From positions 1 to 31,912 of the IMG/VR virus record IMGVR_UViG_3300025769_000490: a stretch of 31,912 bases of DNA; one strand, given 5' to 3'. The stretch is from a virus. Position numbers and translations under genes: made by a program. Below, piece after piece: positions 8,761 through 16,126 of this stretch. The notes below the pieces were generated by a model that saw only the letters and a list, made by a program, of their open reading frames with translations, made no database searches and had not been told where the DNA came from. Position 1 is the first letter of the stretch; each line of letters starts with the position of its first letter.

Positions 8761-9830
8761 TGGCGCAGGGCTGGCACTACGGCGGGTTAATTGGGCAAGA
8801 CCCACGCGGCGGCACTGGCGGCCTGCGGACGTCTGGCGTGCGTGCCGTGGCCGATGCTGGGCAGACGACCGGTGGATTGCCTGACAGCACCCTGATCAGC
8901 GACGAGACTATCGCAGTAAACACCGCCGATACAGTGCTTACGTTTGACCATGGATACTCTTTTGGCGGGGCTGCTGGCGGCACGTCTAATGATGGTTCGA
9001 CGGTGCTTGTTGGCGCAAACCAAGGTTTCAGCTGGTACGAACTGTCTACGCCTTACGACTTTTCGACGCGCGGCACCCGTAACAACAAAAACTTTTTTGG
9101 CGATTCTGGAAACGACAGCGCGTACAACCAAGACTATCGCTCTCCGTATTTTGCACCAAACGGCATGTCCATCATTTGTGCAGGATCGAAACTCCCGTAT
9201 CAGACGATACAGATTCCACTCACGCAAGCGTACAACCCCGCTACTGCATCGCTGACCCACACAAGCGTGACTGGTTCCTCGCAATATCAGCGTATGTCGC
9301 CAGACGGCACAAAGATATTTGGAGGGTCCGACACTAGCGCCCCAATTAAGACTATGTCCACGCCAGGCGACATCACAACGATCAGCACGACTACGCTGTC
9401 ATCGGACGCAGACGCGGGCGTAAGCGGATACGCGCTCGTTCCAAGCTCAACTGTCCCGATATGCGATATCACCGGAAAGCGTTGGTTCGGTATGTTTGAG
9501 CGGTCGTCAGACTCAACCTTTCATTTCATCGCCGGAACGTCGGCTGCCGCGCACGCAATTGAAGCGATTACGTGGGACACGACAAAGACCTACAATATCG
9601 GCACTCAGAGAAACAGCTGGGACTTCGCAATCAATGCGGACCACACCCGCGTGCTGTTTGCCTACCGCGACTCTAACAGCAACCAAGTAACACGCTCCCT
9701 TGCGCTCGCCGACCTCGGCAAACCCACACAGCGCTGGGGCCGCCAGCTTGGCCGTAGCCCGTTCGTCGGCACGGCGCTCCGCAACACCGGCATCATCACC
9801 ACGCCAGAAGCGTATCAACTGAAGCTCTAA
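8760..9830 (+). CDS. Receptor-binding protein candidate, propeller-like, cassette A gene 3
   Basis: A 356-residue protein overlapping the previous stop by one base. It opens with HYGGLIGQDPRGG...TSGV, matching the start of the cassette B adhesin (HYFGGIIG...TSGV). The central region (about residues 60-310) contains repeated blade-like segments such as YELSTPYDFST, YFAPNGMSIICAG and MSPDGTKIFGG. This pattern is common in beta-propeller-like tail proteins of environmental phages. The C-terminus (NTGIITTPEAYQ) resembles the end of the cassette B adhesin (TTGVLSLAEDYQ). A distal receptor-binding role is inferred from fold pattern and gene order; the receptor is unknown. Confidence 0.65.
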   Translation: MAQGWHYGGLIGQDPRGGTGGLRTSGVRAVADAGQTTGGLPDSTLISDETIAVNTADTVLTFDHGYSFGGAAGGTSNDGSTVLVGANQGFSWYELSTPYDFSTRGTRNNKNFFGDSGNDSAYNQDYRSPYFAPNGMSIICAGSKLPYQTIQIPLTQAYNPATASLTHTSVTGSSQYQRMSPDGTKIFGGSDTSAPIKTMSTPGDITTISTTTLSSDADAGVSGYALVPSSTVPICDITGKRWFGMFERSSDSTFHFIAGTSAAAHAIEAITWDTTKTYNIGTQRNSWDFAINADHTRVLFAYRDSNSNQVTRSLALADLGKPTQRWGRQLGRSPFVGTALRNTGIITTPEAYQLKL

Positions 9831-9841
9831 GGACCACCGCA

Positions 9842-11428
9842 ATGGCAAACATCTATGACTTGACCGACACCTGGTCCGACGGAAACACGACCTACACGTC
9901 GATCAAAATGAACGTGACGAACACCGCGTCGGCGGCGGCGTCGAAGCTCATCGACCTGCAGATTGGCAGCAGCAGCCTGTTCAGCGTGGACAAAGACGGC
10001 AAGATCGCCGACGCCACGGAACTGCAGGTCGATAACGTCAAGCTGGACGGCAACACGGTAAGCAGCACGACCGGCAATCTGGTGCTCGACCCGTACAGCG
10101 GCAGCAAGATCAGCCTCGACGGCCTGCTGTGGCCCAACTCGGACGGCACCGCAAACCAGATGCTACAGACCGATGGCGCGGGCAACCTGTCGTGGGGGAC
10201 GCCTGCAGCCGGGTACAGCAACAGCGACGTCGACGCCCACCTGAACACCAGCGGCGCGACCACGAACCAAGTGCTATCCTGGACCGGTAGCGACTACGCA
10301 TGGACCGCACAGACCGTAGCGTTTGGCACGGCCGACGTAGACGCACACCTGAACACCGGCAGCGCGACCAGCGGCCAAACGCTGCAATGGAACGGTACGG
10401 ACTACGCATGGGGTACACCTGCCAGCAGCTACGGCGACAGCGACGTCGATACGCACCTGAACCGCAGCACCGCAACGACCGGCCAGCTGCTCAGCTGGAA
10501 CGGCAGCGACTACGACTGGATCACCAGCACCGCAGGCGGCGGCAGCTACGCGGATTCCGACGTTGACGCCCACCTAAACCGCAGCAGCGCGACCAGCGGG
10601 CAGGTGCTCAGCTGGAACGGCACCGACTACGACTGGGTCGCGCAGTCCGGCGGCGGCGGCTACACCGACGCGGACGTAGATACCCACCTGAACCGCAGCA
10701 ACGCCAGCAGCGGGCAGGTGCTCAGCTGGAACGGCAACGACTACGCATGGATTGCCGACGCAGGCATCACGGACGTTGTGTCGGACACGACCCCCCAGCT
10801 CGGCGGCCACCTCGACCTGAACACGCGGGACATCACCGGCACCGGTAACATCAACATCACCGGCAACGCGACGCTTACTGGCTACCTTGCTGGGCCTGCT
10901 ACGTTCACCATCGACCCGGCGCAGGTCGGCAACAACACTGGTACGGTCGTGATTGCGGGCGACCTGCAAGTAGACGGCACAACCACCACGATTAACAGCA
11001 CGACACTGACCGTGGACGACAAGAACATCGTGGTTGCATCCGGCGCTGCAAACGCCGCAGCTGCAGACGGCGCGGGCCTGACCGTAGACGGTGCCAGCGC
11101 GACGTTCACCTACGCCGTAACGGGCGACAAGTGGACCGCAAACAAGCCTCTGGACCTTGGCGCGAACGACCTGCTGGCCGACCATATCAAGGCAACCGGC
11201 GACGGCACGAACAACGGCAAGTTGGACCTGCAGTGCAGCGCTGGCAGCCACGCTGTAACGCTGGAAGGCCCGGACCATAGCGGCGCAAGCAGCTACACGC
11301 TGCAACTACCGCAGGCCGCACCGGCCGCTGGGCAGCTACTCGCGCAAAACAGCGCAAACAACCAACTCGAATTTGTTGATAACCCCGCCGCCGGTATTGC
11401 CGCCGCGATGGCGCTAGTCCTCGGATAA
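9842..11428 (+). CDS. Tail fibre protein with internal repeats, cassette B gene 1
   Basis: A 528-residue fibre protein with AAGGA upstream of ATG 9842. Residues about 120-315 hold five copies of a 36-39 residue repeat, each with DVDAHLN or DVDTHLN followed by Q-x-LSWNG-x-DYAW; copies begin near residues 129, 165, 201, 240 and 278. Next come motifs frequent in marine phage fibres: VVSDTTPQLGGHLDLN, then LQVDGTTTTINSTTLTVDDK and a DGAGLTVDG segment. The C-terminus ends AAAMALVLG like the shorter cassette A fibre. The repeats probably form an extended trimeric shaft. Attachment at the N-terminus and a distal partner at the C-terminus are inference. Confidence 0.8.
   Translation: MANIYDLTDTWSDGNTTYTSIKMNVTNTASAAASKLIDLQIGSSSLFSVDKDGKIADATELQVDNVKLDGNTVSSTTGNLVLDPYSGSKISLDGLLWPNSDGTANQMLQTDGAGNLSWGTPAAGYSNSDVDAHLNTSGATTNQVLSWTGSDYAWTAQTVAFGTADVDAHLNTGSATSGQTLQWNGTDYAWGTPASSYGDSDVDTHLNRSTATTGQLLSWNGSDYDWITSTAGGGSYADSDVDAHLNRSSATSGQVLSWNGTDYDWVAQSGGGGYTDADVDTHLNRSNASSGQVLSWNGNDYAWIADAGITDVVSDTTPQLGGHLDLNTRDITGTGNINITGNATLTGYLAGPATFTIDPAQVGNNTGTVVIAGDLQVDGTTTTINSTTLTVDDKNIVVASGAANAAAADGAGLTVDGASATFTYAVTGDKWTANKPLDLGANDLLADHIKATGDGTNNGKLDLQCSAGSHAVTLEGPDHSGASSYTLQLPQAAPAAGQLLAQNSANNQLEFVDNPAAGIAAAMALVLG
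10226..10760 (+). repeat. Five tandem shaft repeats inside the fibre gene
   Basis: Five in-frame imperfect repeats of about 108-117 bases begin at 10226, 10334, 10442, 10559 and 10673, each encoding D-V-D-(A/T)-H-L-N and then S-W-N-G-x-D-Y. The first two intervals are exactly 108 bases, the later ones 117 and 114. They are coding repeats, not a CRISPR array. They are a likely site of copy-number change by recombination. Confidence 0.85.
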
Positions 11429-11440
11429 GGAGACACTGAA

Positions 11441-11815
11441 ATGGCAGCACCAAACATCCGCGCGACCAGCGGCACGATCAACGGCAAAGTCGCCGGTTTG
11501 ACCGTGACGAACACCGCGCAAGACCTCGTAGCAAACGCGGCTGGCAGCAGCAAACTTCTGAAGGTCAACACGATCATTATCGCGAACGTAGACACCGCAG
11601 CAGCAGACGAAGTGCTGGTCACGCTGATCAAGGGCGTGGCTTCTGGCAGCGCCTCGACGTTCCACCTTGCGAAGAACATTAGCATTCCGGCCAAGGCGTC
11701 GCTCGACGTGCTGGCTGGGTCTGTGTACCTCGAAGAAGACGACAAGATTCAAGTGCAAGGCGTGGCAGCCAGCGGCGACCTCGAAGCCATCGTTTCGTAT
11801 GAGGACATCAGCTAA
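11441..11815 (+). CDS. Small tail appendage adaptor, cassette B gene 2
   Basis: A 124-residue protein starting MAAPNI, with AAGGAG nine bases before ATG 11441. It is the paralogue of 8395-8760: same start, same KVN-x-I block, SLDVL, VYLEE and VSYE near the end, and nearly the same length. It sits between fibre and adhesin exactly as in cassette A. A structural adaptor role is inferred. The next gene starts GTG two bases after its stop, so the two are probably translated together. Confidence 0.7.
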   Translation: MAAPNIRATSGTINGKVAGLTVTNTAQDLVANAAGSSKLLKVNTIIIANVDTAAADEVLVTLIKGVASGSASTFHLAKNISIPAKASLDVLAGSVYLEEDDKIQVQGVAASGDLEAIVSYEDIS

Positions 11816-11817
11816 CC

Positions 11818-12843
11818 GTGGGCAAGCACGCGAAACACTACTTCGGCGGCATCATCGGGGCCAGCCCGTTGGTCAGCAGCACACCACGCACTAGCGGCGT
11901 CTTCAGCCTCGGCGCACTCGGCGGTGACGGGGCGTCCACCACACGACCCACACGCCGCTGGGGCGGCATGACCGGGCGGTCGCTGGTGGAGAGCAGAGTG
12001 GACTGGACGCCTGCGGACATCGCCTCGGCAACGGTTGTCGGGTGGTTCGACGGCGAGAACGTCAACGGCGGCTCGGCTGGTAACAGCGGCGCGACAGCGT
12101 GGGTCAATAAGGCGGGTGGCGCAAACCTAAACTTCACTGGCTCGCCGACCGTAGGTACGACCAACGTGCGGACGGCCAGCGGTGCGTACCTCGGTGAAGC
12201 GGGGACACCTAGCTTCCTTCAGACCTCGGACTGGCGTGTGTTTATTGCGGCAACCATTAACGGCGGTAGCGGCACTGACCAATATGCCCCGCTGTTCAGC
12301 AGCGACACCGGCAACACGAACACGGGTGCATTCATATACTGGAAAACGACGGCCCAAGAATTTGCCAGCTACCCTCCCAGTTGGGGGTATATTGACCCCA
12401 TCGCGCCAACGTACCGATCGGGTTCTAGTTCTAACTTTCTAGGAAACCCCGCCGTCATAGACTTCAAGGCTTCCACGACTAACCCGTGGGAGATAGCGTT
12501 TGACGGCGGGCGCTCTGTAAGCGCTGTGTCTTCAACCTACACAAGCACAGTAGCTAGCAATCAAGCGGCCTATTTTGGGTACAGCTTCACAAATACCCGC
12601 CGCCTTGACGCGAACTACTTCCAGATCGTGATCGTTCACGGTACGCTTTCGAGCGATGACGAAGCGCGGCTGTACAGCTACCTCGCCCATAAGGCAGGCT
12701 CGCAAAGTTATTTGCAAACCAGCGCCTATTCCAGCGCACCGCCGACGAGGGTCGTGACTGGGCCAACCTCGCTTGCCACCACTCCCGCCCTCCCCACGAC
12801 CGGCGTGCTGTCACTCGCGGAAGACTATCAAGGAACCCTGTAG
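11818..12843 (+). CDS. Receptor-binding protein candidate, concanavalin-like, cassette B gene 3
   Basis: A 341-residue protein with GTG start. The N-terminal 60 residues (HYFGGIIG, TSGV, RPTRRWGGMTGRS) match the ends of the cassette A adhesin and probably dock it to the appendage. Residues about 65-295 look like a LamG/concanavalin A-like jelly roll: VVGWFDGENV, AWVNKAGG, WRVFIAATI, then WEIAFDGG and the closing helix LSSDDEARLYSYLAHKAG, which is typical of these lectin-like domains. The C-terminus TTGVLSLAEDYQ is shared with the cassette A adhesin. Carbohydrate or outer-membrane receptor binding is likely but not shown. Confidence 0.7.
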   Translation: MGKHAKHYFGGIIGASPLVSSTPRTSGVFSLGALGGDGASTTRPTRRWGGMTGRSLVESRVDWTPADIASATVVGWFDGENVNGGSAGNSGATAWVNKAGGANLNFTGSPTVGTTNVRTASGAYLGEAGTPSFLQTSDWRVFIAATINGGSGTDQYAPLFSSDTGNTNTGAFIYWKTTAQEFASYPPSWGYIDPIAPTYRSGSSSNFLGNPAVIDFKASTTNPWEIAFDGGRSVSAVSSTYTSTVASNQAAYFGYSFTNTRRLDANYFQIVIVHGTLSSDDEARLYSYLAHKAGSQSYLQTSAYSSAPPTRVVTGPTSLATTPALPTTGVLSLAEDYQGTL

Positions 12844-12845
12844 CC

Positions 12846-13082
12846 ATGACCGACGACGACAAGCTCCGACAAGTGGCCGCCGAAGCGGTCGAACAGACGC
12901 TCCGCCGCATGGGCCTCGACCCGGACGACGCGCAGACCGCTGCCGACATACACGACTTGAAAGGCCTCATCTCAGCGTGGCGCGCGACCAAGCGGACCGT
13001 TTGGCAGACCGTCGCGCGCGTGGCGACCGTTGCGGCGCTGGGCGCGCTGGCCGCCGGTGCGTTTTTCAACATCCGTAACTAA
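12846..13082 (+). CDS. DUF6127-like small membrane protein
   Basis: A 78-residue protein with a charged helical N-terminus (residues 1-55, including DIHDLKGLISAWRATKR) and one membrane helix (about 58-74, VATVAALGALAAGAFF). The D-x-x-x-L-x-x-L-x-x-AWR-x-x-KR pattern before a C-terminal membrane helix resembles the DUF6127 family of phage proteins. It lies first in the lysis block, before the holin-like gene, so a role in lysis is possible but unproven. The ribosome site is weak; coupling to the upstream adhesin (three bases apart) is likely. Confidence 0.6.
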   Translation: MTDDDKLRQVAAEAVEQTLRRMGLDPDDAQTAADIHDLKGLISAWRATKRTVWQTVARVATVAALGALAAGAFFNIRN

Positions 13083-13102
13083 CGACAACAAAGGAGTACA
13101 CC

Positions 13103-13324
13103 ATGAACGAGACAACGAACCAAACCAAGCCGTGGTGGCAGTCCCGCACCGTACTGGGCGTTATCGTGATGGCCGTGTCTGGCGTCGCGGCGCAGACCGG
13201 CATCGCGGAAGTCACCGCTGCGGACCAAGCCGCCATTGTCGATTGGCTGCTGAACGCAGTTGGCATCGGCGCGGCTGGCTTTGCGATTTGGGGACGCATC
13301 ATTGCGAACCGGCGCATTGGGTAG
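13103..13324 (+). CDS. Putative holin, two membrane helices
   Basis: A 73-residue protein with strong AAGGAG six bases before ATG 13103. It begins with a hydrophilic stretch, then WWQSRTVLGVIVMAVSG, a first membrane helix at about 17-34, a short loop, and a second at about 46-64 ending in GRIIANRRIG. The W-x-SRT...GRI-x-A layout is shared by many small phage proteins annotated as holins. It is directly followed by the spanin genes. It would control the timing of membrane lesion formation. Holin function is inferred from topology and neighbours. Confidence 0.7.
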   Translation: MNETTNQTKPWWQSRTVLGVIVMAVSGVAAQTGIAEVTAADQAAIVDWLLNAVGIGAAGFAIWGRIIANRRIG

Positions 13325-13548
13325 TGCAGACCGCCCTACAAATCGTCCGTATCATTGTTGGTGCGCTGATCCAATCGGGGTTGGCGTACCGCAGTGGACG
13401 CCGCGCCGCAGAAAAGGCGCAACGCAAGTCCGACCTGGAGGCCGCTGCTCATGCCCTGGACGCGAAACACGACGCTGCGTCTGCCGATCTACTTAGCCGC
13501 GACGATCTTATTAGCGAGCTGCGGAACAAAGACCGACTCCGCAAGTGA
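13325..13548 (+). CDS. Rz-like inner-membrane spanin subunit (i-spanin)
   Basis: A 74-residue protein starting with the GTG immediately after the holin stop. Residues 2-19 (TALQIVRIIVGALIQSGL) form an N-terminal membrane anchor, and the remainder is a charged, Ala-rich helix likely to form a coiled coil in the periplasm. That is the i-spanin layout, though it is shorter than lambda Rz (153 aa). The strongest support is the lipoprotein gene that starts inside it in another frame, the classic nested Rz/Rz1 arrangement. Together they would fuse inner and outer membranes at lysis. Confidence 0.65.
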
Positions 13549-13681
13549 CCTGCCGCCGCCGTCGCTGTCTGTAGCGTGCGTAGTGTTCGAGCCGATCCCC
13601 GGCAGCACAGACGACACAACCGAAACGCTCCGGGCTATCGTAGCCCATAACGCCGCCTGGGACGCCATTTGCGATGACTGA
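13451..13681 (+). CDS. Rz1-like outer-membrane lipoprotein spanin (o-spanin)
   Basis: A 76-residue protein starting at ATG 13451 within the i-spanin gene (+1 frame relative to it) and extending past its end. It has a signal sequence with lipobox LASC (cysteine at residue 24), a Pro-rich patch (DLPPPSL), and a C-terminal segment VFEPIPGSTDDT followed by HNAAWDAIC. This matches the F-x-PI...DT...HN-x-x-W...C pattern of many Rz1-like spanins. After lipidation it would sit in the outer membrane and contact the i-spanin. An upstream in-frame ATG (13394) exists, but 13451 gives a normal-length signal peptide. Confidence 0.78.
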   Translation: MPWTRNTTLRLPIYLAATILLASCGTKTDSASDLPPPSLSVACVVFEPIPGSTDDTTETLRAIVAHNAAWDAICDD

Positions 13682-13886
13682 CGATGACCTGCACCCCGTG
13701 TCCGATTCCGAACACGACGACGACGCAGAAGCGGACCTGATACGTGGAAACACTATCGCGGAGATGGTCGAGAACGCTGTGCTGCTTGGCCTGGACCTCG
13801 AAATGAACGCCTATATCGGGTCGGAAATGGTCAAAATCACGGTCACAACGTATCAAACCGACCAAGATGCGACAGTGATGCACTAG
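13674..13886 (+). CDS. Small acidic hypothetical protein
   Basis: A 70-residue protein whose ATG overlaps the end of the o-spanin gene by eight bases. The first 22 residues are very Asp/Glu-rich, then a predicted helix (NTIAEMVENAVLLGLDLEM) and a beta-like tail (MVKITVTTYQT). I recognise no family. It is the last gene of the rightward late operon and is followed at once by an intrinsic terminator. Confidence 0.5.
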   Translation: MTDDDLHPVSDSEHDDDAEADLIRGNTIAEMVENAVLLGLDLEMNAYIGSEMVKITVTTYQTDQDATVMH

Positions 13887-13893
13887 AAGCGAC

Positions 13894-13932
13894 AAGGGCC
13901 GGAGCGTTGCAGCGTCCCGGCCCTTTTCTTTG
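13894..13932 (+). terminator. Intrinsic terminator of the late operon
   Basis: A perfect 9-bp stem (AAGGGCCGG at 13894-13902 with CCGGCCCTT at 13917-13925), a 14-base loop and a trailing TTTTCTTT tract. It lies eight bases after the last rightward gene, where leftward genes approach from the other side. The T-tract is only on the rightward side. Confidence 0.85.
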
Positions 13933-13980
13933 GCTTCACCAGCGGATTGCTATGGACAGCACGCGGAAAAGCCGTGAGAT

Positions 13981-14033
13981 ATAGTTAAGTGTCTGTGATT
14001 ACGACGTTACAAACTACCAGACCAATTAACTAT
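13981..14033. other. Inverted repeat next to the integrase block, possible attP part
   Basis: ATAGTTAAGTG at 13981-13991 is repeated inverted as CAATTAACTAT at 14023-14033 (10 of 11 positions), with CGTTACA at 14005-14011 between the arms. The same CGTTACA recurs as direct copies at 14344-14350 and 14364-14370, just past the integrase stop. Such repeats can be integrase arm or core sites. The right arm also overlaps the stop codon of the leftward gene. The attachment role is inference. Confidence 0.3.
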
Positions 14034-14247
14034 GCGCGACGACAAGTCCTGAGTCGGACACGGCAAACTGTAACTCGCGCTCGCCGTAGGTGCGCATTGC
14101 AGTAACGAAGGCCAACAGCGTCGGCCGATCAACCGTTCCTCTAAACTCGACCTCAAAGTAACCGGATTCCTCGTCTAGGACGTGAAAGCCTGCTTGGCTC
14201 GCTGCGGTTTCTAGGGTCAAGTCAAAACGGTCGATACGTGATTCCAT
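14026..14247 (-). CDS. Small hypothetical protein downstream of the integrase
   Basis: A 73-residue protein read leftward from ATG 14247, with GGGAG nine bases upstream. It has alternating beta and helix segments (GYFEVEFRGTVDRPTLLAFV) and no recognised domain. It follows the integrase in the same direction, about 145 bases away, and its leader resembles those of other leftward genes here (an ACAACAA block, then a GGGAG ribosome site). It may be a lysogeny-expressed accessory gene. Confidence 0.55.
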   Translation of the reverse strand: MESRIDRFDLTLETAASQAGFHVLDEESGYFEVEFRGTVDRPTLLAFVTAMRTYGERELQFAVSDSGLVVAHS

Positions 14248-14392
14248 TATTATTAACTCCCAATTTGTGCCGCCCTAATTAACGGCCGTTGTTGTGTCCC
14301 ACATGCCGCACCGCACAGCAAGGTTTTTTCGGTAAAATTTGCACGTTACAAGCAGAAACACAGCGTTACACGAGAACATTAGCGGAACACCA
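14248..14392. other. Non-coding gap after the integrase, candidate attachment region
   Basis: This 145-base stretch has no supported gene. It holds two direct CGTTACA copies 20 bases apart (14344, 14364), a T6 run followed by an A-tract (14325-14337), and the leader of the small gene that ends at 14026. A position just beyond the 3' end of a tyrosine integrase gene is typical for attP, but no core can be identified without the host sequence. Confidence 0.3.
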
Positions 14393-15679
14393 CTAAACCG
14401 CGTCTACCACGCTGCGCCCCATGTCGGGCCGGTAGGCGGCATACACCGTTTCGATGATTTGCGTGGACTGACCCGTGACCTGCCCAATCAGATATGGCGA
14501 CAGCCCCGCTGCAACGGCCCAAGTGATGTAGGACCGGCGGAACGCGTGGCTGTGTAGTCGCTCTGCCATGTCCTGCACCCGTGGGTCTGGGTCGTCCTGC
14601 ATCTTGGCCCGCAGCCGACGCAGCTTGCTGCCGATATGCTCCCGCTGCCACAGCACGTTAGCGTCGGTTGGTTCGCGTTCTGCTGCAGCGCGTTCGAGTA
14701 TCGGCCGCAAATCCGGCGCGATAGGGACGCTGGGGCGGCGTTTTGACGTCTCGCGTATGCCGCTGGGCTGCAGATGTATCACGTCATGAGACATGTCCAC
14801 ACGGTCCCACGTTAGGTCCATGAGAGCGCCGACGCGCGCGCCGGTGTAGCGGACCAGCCAAAGGTACAGCTCTAACGACGACAGGCGATTGCGGTCGCCG
14901 TAGTAGCCGCCACTGGTGCGCCATGCTTCGGCGTAGTCCAGCACCGTCGCCCAGTCGTCTTTGGTCAGGACCAGCTTGTCGTGAACTACCGGCTTGGCGA
15001 CGTCGATCAGAGGCGGCGCGTCGGTTTGCTTGATGCGCTTGGTTTTGACCGCGTGGCGGACAGCGGCGTTCCAGACAACGGCGTCGAGGCGAAAGCTGTT
15101 ATGGCTGATCGACCGCAAGCGCTGCTCCCGATACGCCGTCAAGTCTGCGTCTGTTACGTGGCGCACCGGCTTGTCGTCGGTAAGCGCGTCCCGCAGTTTG
15201 CCAATGATGCTGCGATAGCTGGCACGGGTCGCGTAGGATGCGGTTCCCAGCTTCTGGTCGAAATATTCCGATAACAGCTGCTGCACAGTAAACTGCGCCA
15301 CGGCCGTGCCAAGGCCAAGCTCTGCAAGGCGCTGCTCCATTCGGCGCGGTACTTCGTCCGGGTCGCGGGTGCCAAGGGACCGCCGCAGCAGTTTCGGCGG
15401 GTCGCCGACATAGACGTGGAGCATATAGAGGTCGCGGTTGGGGCAGAGCTTAACGTGCGGCCGCTGTTGGTCCCGTATCGCGACGAGTTTGCGCTTGCGT
15501 TCCTCGGCGGCCCGACGTGTCGCGTGCTTGCCTACGCTGTCGTAGTACAGTACCAGCGCGCCGTTGGTGTCGCGGTCGTACCAGACCACCCGCAGGTCGT
15601 CGGTAGTGCCGGGCAAATGTTTTAGGTCGAAAGCCTCGGCCGTAGCGCTGGGCCGGTCGGCTGTCTCATAGCTTAACAT
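14393..15679 (-). CDS. int: Tyrosine-family phage integrase
   Basis: The enzyme catalyses site-specific integration and excision of the phage genome through a 3'-phosphotyrosine intermediate. From ATG 15679 it has 428 residues. An SAM-like core-binding domain spans about 125-215, and the catalytic domain about 235-425. Visible catalytic residues are Arg282 (TGARVGAL), a Lys near 313 (ETSKRRPSVP), His378/Arg381 (HSHAFRRSY) and the nucleophile Tyr413 (IIETVYAAY). The His of the usual LGH box is replaced (VTGQS). GAGG lies nine bases before ATG 15679; a frame from 15739 would overlap the repressor gene more. The gene overlaps the repressor stop by 14 bases, so both share one leftward transcript. 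Confidence 0.92.
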   Translation of the reverse strand: MLSYETADRPSATAEAFDLKHLPGTTDDLRVVWYDRDTNGALVLYYDSVGKHATRRAAEERKRKLVAIRDQQRPHVKLCPNRDLYMLHVYVGDPPKLLRRSLGTRDPDEVPRRMEQRLAELGLGTAVAQFTVQQLLSEYFDQKLGTASYATRASYRSIIGKLRDALTDDKPVRHVTDADLTAYREQRLRSISHNSFRLDAVVWNAAVRHAVKTKRIKQTDAPPLIDVAKPVVHDKLVLTKDDWATVLDYAEAWRTSGGYYGDRNRLSSLELYLWLVRYTGARVGALMDLTWDRVDMSHDVIHLQPSGIRETSKRRPSVPIAPDLRPILERAAAEREPTDANVLWQREHIGSKLRRLRAKMQDDPDPRVQDMAERLHSHAFRRSYITWAVAAGLSPYLIGQVTGQSTQIIETVYAAYRPDMGRSVVDAV

Positions 15680-16076
15680 CTTGGAAGTCCTCTTTCTTCT
15701 TGCGCTCGCTGAAGCGGTTGTTTGCTTCGAGAACCTCATGCAGCATTTGGTCGTCCACCGGCATGCCGCCGATGCGCAGGATGAACCACCCTGGCTGACC
15801 GTCTACGGGCTGGAAATTGATGCTGCTGGTCGCGACAGAAACCACCGTATCGTCGAAGGATTCGGGGCAGAGTTCGCGCGGGTCCATTTGCAGGAAGTCC
15901 GCAAGCGTTTGCAGCCTACGGCCGCGTGGTAGGTGCAGGCCGCGCGCCCAGCCAGATATGGCCTGTTGCGACAGTCCGGTGCTGCGTTGGATTTGTAGTT
16001 GCGTTAGATCGCGGTCACGCATGATGCGCTTGAGGCGAGCCGCAAAAGCAGCCGCACGTTGCTGATCGTATGCCAT
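15666..16076 (-). CDS. XRE-family HTH repressor (CI-like)
   Basis: A 136-residue protein from ATG 16076, with GGGAG ten bases upstream (an upstream TTG at 16091 is only part of the ribosome site). Residues about 10-65 form an XRE/lambda-repressor-type helix-turn-helix: DLTQLQIQRSTGLSQQAISG with a GRRLQTLADFLQMD cap. The C-terminal half is short and beta-rich, with no Ser/Lys autoprotease signature, so a LexA-style self-cleavage switch is not supported. Its place beside the integrase, with operator-like repeats just upstream, supports the lysogeny repressor role. Confidence 0.82.
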   Translation of the reverse strand: MAYDQQRAAAFAARLKRIMRDRDLTQLQIQRSTGLSQQAISGWARGLHLPRGRRLQTLADFLQMDPRELCPESFDDTVVSVATSSINFQPVDGQPGWFILRIGGMPVDDQMLHEVLEANNRFSERKKKEDFQDVKL

Positions 16077-16109
16077 AGAAGTGACTCCCAATATGTTGCA
16101 GTGTTCGCG

Positions 16110-16125
16110 GAGCGTTTTGCCGCTC
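16110..16125 (-). promoter_or_regulatory. Hairpin in the repressor leader
   Basis: GAGCG at 16110-16114 pairs with CGCTC at 16121-16125 around a 6-base loop. It would be transcribed as part of the repressor leader between the proposed promoter and the GGGAG site. No T-tract follows, so it is not a terminator. Confidence 0.35.
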
Positions 16126-16126
16126 T

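Noticed and set aside
10226-10760. Possible CRISPR array
   Set aside because: The repeats are long, degenerate, and in frame with a fibre protein; there are no short identical repeats with unique spacers.
10574-11305. A 243-codon minus-strand frame opposite the fibre gene
   Set aside because: The plus-strand fibre has clear repeats and known motifs; the antisense frame only reflects them.
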